From Enterovibrio baiacu (GTDB taxonomy: Bacteria > Pseudomonadota > Gammaproteobacteria > Enterobacterales > Vibrionaceae): a DNA stretch of 64,000 nt. The translations under genes and the position numbers were made by a program. Below the pieces are notes generated by a model. It saw only the letters and a list, made by a program, of their open reading frames with translations, was not told where the DNA came from and ran no database searches. The stretch is taken from positions 285,973-349,972 of the forward strand of contig NZ_SCHN01000008.1 in assembly GCF_004120195.1 (NCBI RefSeq). The letters are read 5' to 3'. Positions 1 to 7,987 of this stretch are shown piece after piece (within the stretch, counting starts at the first letter, position 1; the number at the start of each line of letters is the position of its first letter).

Positions 1-1
1 T

Positions 2-1705
2 CAAGAAACCTTCAACATGTCACAAGCGCGTGGTTATCGCGTGGGTGGTACCATTCGCATTGTTGTAAACAATCAGATTGGTTTCACGACGTCTAACCCG
101 CACGATACGCGTTCAACGCAATATTGTACTGACATCGCGAAAATGGTTCAGGCGCCAATTCTGCACGTAAATGCGGATGACCCTGAAGCAGTTGCGTTTG
201 TTTCTCGCCTTGCACTGGATTACCGAAATACGTTTAAGCGCGATGTTGTTATCGATTTGGTGTGTTATCGCCGCCATGGTCACAACGAAGCTGATGAGCC
301 AAATGCGACTCAGCCTCTGATGTACCAGAAAATAAAAAAACACCCAACGCCGCGTAAACTTTATGCCGATGTGCTAGCTGATCAAAATGTCGCTGACATT
401 GAGAAAGCAACCTACCTCATCAATGAGTATCGCGATGCACTCGATCGCGGTGAGCACGTTGTTAAAGAGTATCGCCCAATGGCGCTTCACTCTGTCGACT
501 GGTCTCCATACCTTGGTCATGATTGGACCATCGAATGGCCAAATACCTTCGACATGACGCGTTTGGTAGAACTCGGACATCAAGTTTGTAAGTACCCTGA
601 AAGCCACAAATTGCACAGTCGTGTTAATAAGCTCTATAACGATCGCCTTGCGATGGTGAATGGAGATAAAGCACTCGATTGGGGTATGGCTGAAACGCTC
701 GCTTATGCAACCTTGGTTGATGAAGGCAAGCGTATTCGTATCAGTGGTCAAGACGCAGGCCGTGGAACCTTCTTCCACCGTCACGCTGTTTTGCACAATC
801 AAACGGATGCGAGCACCTACATCCCGCTATCTAACCTTCATGACAAACAAGGGCCATTCCAAGTGTTTGACTCTGTGTTGTCGGAAGAAGCGGTATTGGC
901 GTTTGAATACGGTTATACCACTGCTGAGCCAGGCGGCTTGACGATTTGGGAAGCACAATTTGGTGACTTCGCAAACGGCGCGCAAGTTGTTATCGACCAA
1001 TTCATCAGCTCTGGTGAGCAGAAGTGGGGCCGTATGTGTGGCCTGACCATGCTGCTTCCACACGGTTATGAAGGTCAAGGCCCAGAGCACTCATCTGCAC
1101 GTCTTGAGCGCTACTTGCAGCTTTGCGCAGAGCAAAACATGCAAGTGTGTGTACCGTCGACACCTGCACAGATTTATCACATGATCCGTCGCCAAGTGCT
1201 TCGCCCTATGCGTCGTCCACTTGTTGTGATGTCTCCTAAATCATTGTTGCGTCATCCACTTTGTACGTCTTCGCTTGATGAACTTGCTAACGGCAATTTC
1301 CAAAGCGCGATTGGCGAAGTTGATGATCTTGATCCAGCAGCAGTGAAGCGCGTGGTGCTGTGTTCCGGTAAGGTTTACTACGACTTGCTAGAAACCAGAC
1401 GCAAAGAAGAAATCAAAGACGTCGCGATTGTGCGTATTGAGCAGCTTTACCCGTTCCCGAAAGAGGACTTACAAGCTGTGATTAGCCAATTCGTGAATGC
1501 AAAAGACTTTGTGTGGTGCCAAGAAGAACCTCAAAACCAAGGTGCTTGGTACAGCAGCCAACATAACTTCCGCTTAGCAATTCCTGCGGATGCCACCTTA
1601 AGCTATGCAGGGCGCGCTGCGTCAGCATCGCCAGCAGTGGGCTATATGTCGGTGCACCTAAAACAACAAAAAGCGTTAATTGAAGACGCGCTTACCCTGA
1701 ATTAA
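2..1705 (+). CDS. sucA: 2-oxoglutarate dehydrogenase E1 component, C-terminal part (5' truncated by window)
   Basis: Thiamine-diphosphate E1 subunit of the 2-oxoglutarate dehydrogenase complex, which decarboxylates 2-oxoglutarate and passes the succinyl group to the SucB lipoyl arm. The reading frame is open from the first bases of the window, so the true start lies upstream. About 567 residues are visible, against roughly 930 in the family. Conserved stretches include SGQDAGRGTFFHRHAVLH near residue 245, and the C-terminal transketolase-like half ending in LIEDALTLN. It is the first visible gene of the sucABCD run, 28 bp before sucB. The identification is very secure from sequence and from the neighbouring sucB, sucC and sucD. 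Confidence 0.97.
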   Translation, partial: QETFNMSQARGYRVGGTIRIVVNNQIGFTTSNPHDTRSTQYCTDIAKMVQAPILHVNADDPEAVAFVSRLALDYRNTFKRDVVIDLVCYRRHGHNEADEPNATQPLMYQKIKKHPTPRKLYADVLADQNVADIEKATYLINEYRDALDRGEHVVKEYRPMALHSVDWSPYLGHDWTIEWPNTFDMTRLVELGHQVCKYPESHKLHSRVNKLYNDRLAMVNGDKALDWGMAETLAYATLVDEGKRIRISGQDAGRGTFFHRHAVLHNQTDASTYIPLSNLHDKQGPFQVFDSVLSEEAVLAFEYGYTTAEPGGLTIWEAQFGDFANGAQVVIDQFISSGEQKWGRMCGLTMLLPHGYEGQGPEHSSARLERYLQLCAEQNMQVCVPSTPAQIYHMIRRQVLRPMRRPLVVMSPKSLLRHPLCTSSLDELANGNFQSAIGEVDDLDPAAVKRVVLCSGKVYYDLLETRRKEEIKDVAIVRIEQLYPFPKEDLQAVISQFVNAKDFVWCQEEPQNQGAWYSSQHNFRLAIPADATLSYAGRAASASPAVGYMSVHLKQQKALIEDALTLN

Positions 1706-1733
1706 GAACTAGAAAGCTAAGGAAAATAACGAT

Positions 1734-2948
1734 ATGACAATCGAAATTCTGGTTCCCGACCTACCTGAGTCTGTTGCGGATGCGACAGTTGCAACTTGGC
1801 ACAAGCAGCCGGGCGACACCGTTGAACGTGACGAAGTGCTTGTTGATATCGAAACCGACAAAGTCGTTCTCGAAGTGCCTGCACCTGAAGCTGGTGTGTT
1901 GGAAGCCATTATCGAAGAAGAAGGTGCAACGGTACTTTCTAAGCAGCTGCTTGCGAAAATCAAAGCAGGTGCTGTAGCTGGTGAACCAACGAAAGACACC
2001 ACCGCTTCTTCAGAAGCTTCTCCTGATAAGCGCCACACGGCGTCTTTGAGCGAAGAGCAAAACGAGTCACTAAGCCCAGCCGTTCGCCGCCTACTCGCAG
2101 AAAATGATCTGCAGCCAGAGCAGGTGAAAGGCACGGGTGTGGGTGGTCGTATTACACGTGAAGACGTGGACGCGTTCCTGAAGCAAGGTGGTGCGAAAAA
2201 AGCAGCGCCTGCGCAAGAAGCAAAAGACGACACACCATCTCTTGGTCACCGCAGTGAAAAACGTGTTCCTATGACACGTCTTCGTAAGCGTGTTGCAGAG
2301 CGTTTACTCGAAGCCAAGAACAGCACTGCGATGCTGACAACGTTCAACGAAGTGAACATGAAACCAATCATGGACATTCGTAAGCAATACAAAGATGTGT
2401 TTGAAGAGCGTCATGGTATCCGCTTGGGCTTTATGTCTTTCTACGTGAAAGCCGTTGTAGAAGCGCTGAAACGTTATCCTGAGGTGAATGCATCTATCGA
2501 TGGTGATGATATCGTTTATCACAACTTCTTTGATGTAAGCATGGCCGTTTCAACCCCACGTGGTTTGGTAACGCCAGTGCTTCGCGACTGCGACCGTCTT
2601 GGTTTGGCAGACGTTGAAAAGGGCATCAAAGAATTGGCACTTAAAGGTCGTGACGGTAAGTTAACCGTTGATGATCTAACCGGTGGTAACTTTACTATCA
2701 CCAATGGCGGCGTTTTTGGTTCATTGATGTCGACGCCAATCATCAACCCACCACAAGCTGCAATTCTTGGTATGCACAAGATCCAAGAGCGTCCAATGGC
2801 AGTGGATGGCAAGGTTGAGATTCTACCAATGATGTACCTTGCTCTTTCTTATGATCACCGTTTAATCGATGGACGCGAGTCTGTGGGTTTCTTGGTTACC
2901 ATCAAAGAGCTTTTAGAAGACCCAACGCGTTTGCTGCTTGACGTATAA
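1734..2948 (+). CDS. sucB: Dihydrolipoyllysine-residue succinyltransferase (E2 of 2-oxoglutarate dehydrogenase)
   Basis: Core E2 subunit of the 2-oxoglutarate dehydrogenase complex; it transfers the succinyl group from the lipoyl arm to CoA. The 404 residues show the expected order: an N-terminal lipoyl domain with the modified lysine in ETDKVVLE (Lys43), a flexible charged linker (about 80-110), a peripheral subunit-binding domain ([11 protein letters not shown], about 103-140), and a catalytic acyltransferase domain with [10 protein letters not shown] (His375) near the C-terminus. The start is preceded by an AAGG Shine-Dalgarno sequence about 10 bp upstream. It lies between sucA and sucC in the same orientation, as in enteric and Vibrio genomes. 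Confidence 0.98.
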   Translation: MTIEILVPDLPESVADATVATWHKQPGDTVERDEVLVDIETDKVVLEVPAPEAGVLEAIIEEEGATVLSKQLLAKIKAGAVAGEPTKDTTASSEASPDKRHTASLSEEQNESLSPAVRRLLAENDLQPEQVKGTGVGGRITREDVDAFLKQGGAKKAAPAQEAKDDTPSLGHRSEKRVPMTRLRKRVAERLLEAKNSTAMLTTFNEVNMKPIMDIRKQYKDVFEERHGIRLGFMSFYVKAVVEALKRYPEVNASIDGDDIVYHNFFDVSMAVSTPRGLVTPVLRDCDRLGLADVEKGIKELALKGRDGKLTVDDLTGGNFTITNGGVFGSLMSTPIINPPQAAILGMHKIQERPMAVDGKVEILPMMYLALSYDHRLIDGRESVGFLVTIKELLEDPTRLLLDV

Positions 2949-2969
2949 GTAGTCCGGCTTCTGTCGGTA

Positions 2970-2992
2970 ACAGGGGGCATGACGTCCCCTGT
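2970..2992 (+). other. Hairpin between sucB and sucC
   Basis: A 7-bp perfect inverted repeat, ACAGGGG (2970-2976) and CCCCTGT (2986-2992), with a 9-nt loop lies 21 bp after the sucB stop. No T-run follows, so it is not a standard terminator. It may stabilise or punctuate the polycistronic suc transcript. Confidence 0.5.
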
Positions 2993-3044
2993 GTGGAAAG
3001 CAAATTAGACCTATAAAATGGAAAACAGACACGGATAGAACATC

Positions 3045-4211
3045 ATGAATCTGCACGAATATCAGTCAAAACAGCTGTTTGCTGAATACGGGCTGCCTGT
3101 ATCAGAAGGGTATGCTTGTGACACTCCTCAAGAAGCAGCGGAAGCTGCAGACAAGCTTGGCGGCAACAAGTGGGTTGTAAAATGCCAAGTACACGCTGGT
3201 GGTCGCGGTAAAGCGGGCGGCGTAAAGCTTGTTAGCACAAAAGAAGAAATCAAAGAGTTTGCTCAAAACTGGTTGGGCAAAAACCTGGTGACTTACCAAA
3301 CGGATGCAAACGGTCAGCCGGTAAGCAAAATCTTGGTTGAAGATTGCACTGACATCGCGAAGGAACTTTACCTTGGTGCGGTTGTTGACCGTGGCACGCG
3401 TCGCGTTGTCTTCATGGCATCAACGGAAGGTGGTGTGGAAATCGAAAAAGTTGCGGAAGAAACGCCGGAACTGATCCACAAAGCAGCGATTGATCCATTG
3501 GTAGGCCCTCAGCCATACCAAGGTCGTCAACTTGCATTCAAACTTGGCTTGCAAGGCGACCAGATCAAGCAATTCACCAAGATCTTTATGGGCATCGCTA
3601 AGTTGTTCATCGAGCGTGATGTTGCACTTGTAGAAGTTAACCCATTGGTTATCACTGACCAAGGCAACTTGCACTGCCTAGATGCAAAACTGACTATCGA
3701 CAGCAATGCAGTTTACCGTCAGCCAAAAGTGCGTGAAATGCACGATCCTAGCCAAGATGATGCACGTGAAGCGCACGCAGCTCAGTGGGAACTGAACTAC
3801 GTTGCTCTAGACGGAAGCATTGGCTGCATGGTTAACGGTGCTGGCCTTGCAATGGGTACTATGGATATCGTTAACCTGCATGGTGGCAGCCCGGCAAACT
3901 TCTTGGATGTTGGTGGCGGCGCGACAAAAGAGCGTGTAACCGAAGCATTCAAAATCATCCTATCTGACGATAATGTAAAAGCCGTTTTGGTGAACATCTT
4001 CGGCGGTATCGTACGTTGTGACCTCATTGCAGACGGCATCATTGGTGCGGTTGAAGAGGTAGGCGTTAAGGTACCTGTTGTTGTTCGCCTAGAAGGTAAC
4101 AACGCAGAACTTGGAACTCAAAAATTGGCCGATAGCGGCCTGAACATTATCGCTGCGACCTCACTGACTGAAGCAGCTGATAAAGTTGTTGCTGCAGCGG
4201 AGGGCAAATAA
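3045..4211 (+). CDS. sucC: Succinyl-CoA ligase (ADP-forming) beta subunit
   Basis: ATP-grasp beta subunit of succinyl-CoA synthetase, which with SucD converts succinyl-CoA to succinate with substrate-level phosphorylation. The 388-residue length is the family norm. The N-terminus [12 protein letters not shown] and the nucleotide-binding region [18 protein letters not shown] (about residues 45-63) are diagnostic, as is the glycine-rich C-terminal CoA-ligase domain with FGGIVRCD (about 322-329). Its stop codon overlaps the sucD start, consistent with translational coupling of equimolar subunits. Confidence 0.98.
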   Translation: MNLHEYQSKQLFAEYGLPVSEGYACDTPQEAAEAADKLGGNKWVVKCQVHAGGRGKAGGVKLVSTKEEIKEFAQNWLGKNLVTYQTDANGQPVSKILVEDCTDIAKELYLGAVVDRGTRRVVFMASTEGGVEIEKVAEETPELIHKAAIDPLVGPQPYQGRQLAFKLGLQGDQIKQFTKIFMGIAKLFIERDVALVEVNPLVITDQGNLHCLDAKLTIDSNAVYRQPKVREMHDPSQDDAREAHAAQWELNYVALDGSIGCMVNGAGLAMGTMDIVNLHGGSPANFLDVGGGATKERVTEAFKIILSDDNVKAVLVNIFGGIVRCDLIADGIIGAVEEVGVKVPVVVRLEGNNAELGTQKLADSGLNIIAATSLTEAADKVVAAAEGK

Positions 4212-5083
4212 TGTCTGTTTTGATCAATAAAGATACTAAAGTTATTTGCCAAGGTTTTACCGGTGGCCAAGGTACGTTCCACTCTGAGCAAGCGCTTGAG
4301 TATGGTACGCAAATGGTAGGTGGTGTTTCTCCTGGTAAAGGCGGCACAACACACCTCGGCCTTCCTGTGTTCAACACAGTGGCTGAAGCGGTAGAAGCAA
4401 CGGGTGCAACGGCATCAGTTATCTACGTACCAGCACCATTCTGTAAAGATGCAATCCTAGAAGCTATCGATGCAGGCGTTGAGCTTATCGTCACCATTAC
4501 TGAAGGCATTCCAACACTGGACATGCTAGAAGTGAAAGTGAAGCTAGACGAAGCTGGCGTTCGCATGATCGGTCCTAACTGCCCAGGTGTTATCACTCCA
4601 GGCGAGTGTAAGATCGGTATCATGCCAGGCCACATTCACAAGCCAGGTAAAGTAGGTATTGTATCGCGTTCAGGTACCTTGACTTACGAAGCTGTTAAGC
4701 AAACAACTGACGAAGGTTTCGGCCAATCTACTTGTGTAGGTATCGGTGGTGACCCAATCCCAGGTTCAAACTTCATCGACGTTCTAGAAATGTTCGAGAA
4801 AGATCCTGCGACTGAAGCGATCGTCATGATCGGTGAAATCGGTGGTACTGCAGAAGAAGAAGCGGCTGCATACATCAAAGAGAACGTCACTAAGCCTGTC
4901 GTTTCTTACATTGCAGGTGTTACAGCACCTCCAGGTAAGCGTATGGGTCACGCAGGTGCGATCATCTCTGGTGGTAAAGGTACTGCGGAAGACAAATTTG
5001 CGGCACTAGAAGCTGCTGGCGTGAAAACCGTTAAGAGCCTTGCTGACATCGGCAAAGCACTTCGCGAGAGCACGGGCTGGTAA
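4211..5083 (+). CDS. sucD: Succinyl-CoA ligase (ADP-forming) alpha subunit
   Basis: CoA-binding alpha subunit carrying the phosphohistidine of succinyl-CoA synthetase. The 290 residues include the CoA-binding N-terminal fold ([16 protein letters not shown], about 14-29), the central [18 protein letters not shown] motif, and the active-site histidine in [14 protein letters not shown] (His247). The start codon overlaps the sucC stop by one base. A strong bidirectional terminator follows, so this is the last gene of the suc operon. Confidence 0.98.
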   Translation: MSVLINKDTKVICQGFTGGQGTFHSEQALEYGTQMVGGVSPGKGGTTHLGLPVFNTVAEAVEATGATASVIYVPAPFCKDAILEAIDAGVELIVTITEGIPTLDMLEVKVKLDEAGVRMIGPNCPGVITPGECKIGIMPGHIHKPGKVGIVSRSGTLTYEAVKQTTDEGFGQSTCVGIGGDPIPGSNFIDVLEMFEKDPATEAIVMIGEIGGTAEEEAAAYIKENVTKPVVSYIAGVTAPPGKRMGHAGAIISGGKGTAEDKFAALEAAGVKTVKSLADIGKALRESTGW

Positions 5084-5120
5084 TACAGCTAACGCGCTGT
5101 CTTCGGATACGCTGAGAAAT

Positions 5121-5149
5121 AAAAAACCGCTCTCATGAGCGGTTTTTTT
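5121..5149. terminator. Bidirectional terminator between sucD and znuB
   Basis: Stem ACCGCTC (5126-5132), loop TCAT, and GAGCGGT (5137-5143), flanked by an A-run and a T-run. It can end sucD transcripts on the plus strand and znuCB transcripts on the minus strand. Confidence 0.9.
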
Positions 5150-5173
5150 ATGTGCTTAATAGGACGTGTTGGC

Positions 5174-5959
5174 TTATTCCACTTGTCGGCGGAATTGGCT
5201 AAGAAAAAACAGTAAACCAGCAAACACCACCACTGAAGGCCCTGCAGGGGTGTCCTCAAGCCAAGACAGTGAGATACCACCAAGGACGGAGAGCACGCCG
5301 ATTACGCTGGCAAGCATCGCCATTTTTTCAGGGCTGGTGGAGAAACGCCTCGCGGTCGCTGCTGGGATAATCATCAAGGAAGTGATGATCAGCGCCCCCA
5401 CGAACTTCATCGCAATGGCAATGACCAATCCGACCATGAGCATCAGGATTAGGCGTAGTCGATCCACATTGTATCCGTCCACGCGCGCAAGCTCTTCATT
5501 AACGGTAATAGCGAGAAGCGGGCGCCACATCTTGATCAGCGTAAGCGTGACCAATCCGCAGCCAAGGGCGATCCAGCCTAAATCGGTGCTCGAAACAGAC
5601 AGCAAATCACCGAATAGATAAGCCATGAGATCGACGCGTAAATCATCGACCAAGCTGATAGAGACCAAGCCTAAAGAGAGAGAAGTATGCGCGATAATGC
5701 CAAGGAGCGTATCGGTCGATACGCTGCTTTTTCGCTGCAAGCCAACCAGCAACATGGCGATCAGTAAGCAGCTAGCAATTAGGGCGACATTCAAATTCAC
5801 TTGAAAAATGAACCCCAGTGATAAGCCCAAAAGAGAGGCATGCGCTAAGGTATCGCCGAAGTATGCCATTTTGCGCCAAACAACGAATGAGCCAAGCGGG
5901 CCGACAGCGGCTGCAATCAAAATGCCCGCAAGAATCGGGATGGTTAAAAACTCAAGCAT
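5174..5959 (-). CDS. znuB: Zinc ABC transporter, membrane permease
   Basis: Integral membrane subunit (261 aa) of the ZnuABC high-affinity zinc importer in the inner membrane; ABC-3 permease family. The reading frame extends further upstream, but the start MLEFLTIPILAGILIAAAVG (ATG at 5957-5959) is chosen because it gives a normal family N-terminus and lies just after the znuC stop with a 1-bp gap. Many hydrophobic helices are visible, and the conserved EELARVDGYNVDRLR segment is the usual coupling region with the ATPase. It forms an operon with znuC, transcribed away from znuA. Confidence 0.95.
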   Translation of the reverse strand: MLEFLTIPILAGILIAAAVGPLGSFVVWRKMAYFGDTLAHASLLGLSLGFIFQVNLNVALIASCLLIAMLLVGLQRKSSVSTDTLLGIIAHTSLSLGLVSISLVDDLRVDLMAYLFGDLLSVSSTDLGWIALGCGLVTLTLIKMWRPLLAITVNEELARVDGYNVDRLRLILMLMVGLVIAIAMKFVGALIITSLMIIPAATARRFSTSPEKMAMLASVIGVLSVLGGISLSWLEDTPAGPSVVVFAGLLFFLSQFRRQVE

Positions 5960-5960
5960 C

Positions 5961-6719
5961 TTAGTGGTCTCCGTGCTGGCAAGGACCAACAGGGTTGCCT
6001 GATAGATCGTGGTCGTGATTATGGTGGTGGTGATACAAGGCGAGCTGTTCGCTTTCTTGGCGACCAAACATTGCAACATATTCTGGGTGTGATGATATTG
6101 AATCAGGCGCACCTGAGCAGCAAATATGGTGCTGCAAGCAAATAACCTCATCGGTTTTTGCCATCACAAGATGCAGGTCATGAGAGACCATTAAAATGCC
6201 ACAATGCAGTTTGGCTTTTAGCTTGGCTATCAGGCTGTATAGTGCGAGCTGCCCGGTGACATCAACACCTTGTACCGGCTCATCAAGCACCAGTAAATCA
6301 GGCTTTTTGAGCACGGCATTCGCCAGCAAAACGCGTTGCGTTTCACCGCCGGACAGCGTGTGCATGTTTGCATTGAGCAACTTGGTTGCGCCCACGAGCG
6401 ACAATGCCTCGTTAATCGACGTGGATGTTGCATAAGGGTTTAGTTTTAGAAAGCGCTCTACGCGAAGCGGCAGCGCATCGTTAAGGTGAAGTTTCTGAGG
6501 AACATAACCAATCTTCACATTGCGGCTGCGATCAACACTACCTTCCGTGGGTTTGTTTAGGCCTATAACCGTTTTGACCAGTGTCGACTTTCCTGCACCA
6601 TTGGGACCAATAAGCGTGGTGATTTTGTCTCTGTATAGGGAAAACGTAACCCTGTCCAGAACGCTTCTGCCATCAAACACGACGGAAACGTTATCGAGTG
6701 TAACAAGAGGTGCGGACAT
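5961..6719 (-). CDS. znuC: Zinc ABC transporter, ATP-binding subunit
   Basis: ATPase (252 aa) that powers ZnuB-mediated zinc import. Walker A is [10 protein letters not shown] (about 38-47), the signature is LSGGETQRV (about 122-130), and Walker B is LLVLDEP with the catalytic Glu. The C-terminus is histidine-rich ([11 protein letters not shown]), a plausible zinc-binding or sensing tail that is often seen in ZnuC. It is the first gene of the minus-strand znuCB pair. Its start is 24 bp from the Zur-box palindrome, so zinc-dependent repression is expected. Confidence 0.96.
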   Translation of the reverse strand: MSAPLVTLDNVSVVFDGRSVLDRVTFSLYRDKITTLIGPNGAGKSTLVKTVIGLNKPTEGSVDRSRNVKIGYVPQKLHLNDALPLRVERFLKLNPYATSTSINEALSLVGATKLLNANMHTLSGGETQRVLLANAVLKKPDLLVLDEPVQGVDVTGQLALYSLIAKLKAKLHCGILMVSHDLHLVMAKTDEVICLQHHICCSGAPDSISSHPEYVAMFGRQESEQLALYHHHHNHDHDLSGNPVGPCQHGDH

Positions 6720-6742
6720 AAATTCGACATGATGTTTAAAAG

Positions 6743-6765
6743 GAAGTGTTATATTATAACACTTT
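6743..6765. promoter_or_regulatory. Zur box between znuC and znuA
   Basis: AAGTGTTATA, one central T, TATAACACTT (6744-6764): a perfect 10-bp-arm palindrome in the divergent promoter. It closely resembles the known gamma-proteobacterial Zur operator (a GTTATA/TATAAC core), the zinc-responsive repressor site. The site would repress znuCB and znuA together when zinc is sufficient. Confidence 0.92.
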
Positions 6766-6800
6766 GCGTCACGATCAAATCACCAACCGTCGGAACAATT

Positions 6801-7706
6801 ATGAGATTAAATCTTCCCCGCCTCCTCGCTATCGCTAGCTTGGTTGTTACTTGTGCTGTTTCAGCATCCCCATTATCCATTGTTACTACCATTAAACCGC
6901 TAGCCTTGATCGTGAACGATATTGCTGGTGATAAAGCCAACGTTGATGTTCTGTTGCCATCGAATGCGTCGCCACATGACTATGCGTTGAAGCCTTCCGA
7001 CATTAAAAAACTGAAAACGGCGGATATGGTGGTTTGGGTGGGGCCTGAGCTCGAATTGTTCCTAGAAAAAATGCTATTAACGCAAAAGAGCGCGCTTCAG
7101 CTAACCAATTATGAAGGCATGCCCGTCATGTATTATGGTGACGAAGAAGGACATGATGACCATGACGCTCATCATGGCCATGATCACTCAGGTGTCGATG
7201 GACATATCTGGTTGGGCCCAGAACAAAGTAAAGTGATTGCAACTGCGGTTCTGGAAGATTTGTCGCAAAAAGATCCGAAAAACGCCGCTGAATACAAAAA
7301 CAACTACGACAAATTTGTAGCTGAAGTATCCCAAACACAGCAGGCATTAACGGATGACTTTGCATCGATTGAAAACAAAGGTTATTTTCTTTTCCACGAT
7401 GCTTATGGGTACTTTGAAAGTGCGTTCGGTCTCTCTCCAACAGGGCACTTTACCGTCGATCCTGAGCGTAAACCGGGGGCAAGAACCTTGGTGACCATTC
7501 GCACAACACTGCAGAACAAAGAAGCACAGTGTGTTTTTACTGAACCTCAGTTTAATCCTTCACTCATAAAGAGTGTGACCAAAGGAACTGGGGTTAAATT
7601 GGTAGAACTTGATCCGATGGCGCAAGACATTGACTTGGCGACGCAAGGTTACAAAGACTTTCTACTGTCTCTTGGCTCGAGTTATTTGGCGTGTTTCCAG
7701 CACTGA
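6801..7706 (+). CDS. znuA: Zinc ABC transporter, periplasmic zinc-binding protein
   Basis: Cluster A-I substrate-binding protein (301 aa) that captures zinc in the periplasm and delivers it to ZnuB. The chosen start, MRLNLPRLL, gives a clean signal peptide ending near VSASPLS. An upstream in-frame Met at 6729 would put the Zur box inside the gene. The mature protein has conserved metal-ligand histidines in SPHDYALKPSD and GHIWLGPE, plus the characteristic histidine/aspartate-rich loop (HDDHDAHHGHDHS, about residues 118-130). It is divergent from znuCB under the shared Zur operator. Confidence 0.96.
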   Translation: MRLNLPRLLAIASLVVTCAVSASPLSIVTTIKPLALIVNDIAGDKANVDVLLPSNASPHDYALKPSDIKKLKTADMVVWVGPELELFLEKMLLTQKSALQLTNYEGMPVMYYGDEEGHDDHDAHHGHDHSGVDGHIWLGPEQSKVIATAVLEDLSQKDPKNAAEYKNNYDKFVAEVSQTQQALTDDFASIENKGYFLFHDAYGYFESAFGLSPTGHFTVDPERKPGARTLVTIRTTLQNKEAQCVFTEPQFNPSLIKSVTKGTGVKLVELDPMAQDIDLATQGYKDFLLSLGSSYLACFQH

Positions 7707-7749
7707 TTCATTTTGTTCTTTGAGGCACAAAATCGCTCTGTCTATGAAG

Positions 7750-7780
7750 GCGCCGAACACCGAGAGTTTGGCGCTTTTTT
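7750..7780 (+). terminator. Terminator after znuA
   Basis: GCGCCGAA (7750-7757) pairs with TTTGGCGC (7767-7774) with one G-T wobble, followed by six T residues. Rho-independent terminator of znuA. Confidence 0.8.
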
Positions 7781-7987
7781 ATTTTCACTTTAGCCATCCT
7801 ACCTCAACGACAGCGATCCTTAGATCGTTGCATCACTTCTTACACACCAACGTCATTTAAATAGCGGTCAATGCTGTTTTGTTTATGTGATCGTTGTTGC
7901 AATAATGAATCACCTTCAATTGGCGGTAAATAAAAACTGAGAAAATCTAACGTACCAAAATCACGTCTTTACAGTGGTGTAGTCTCA

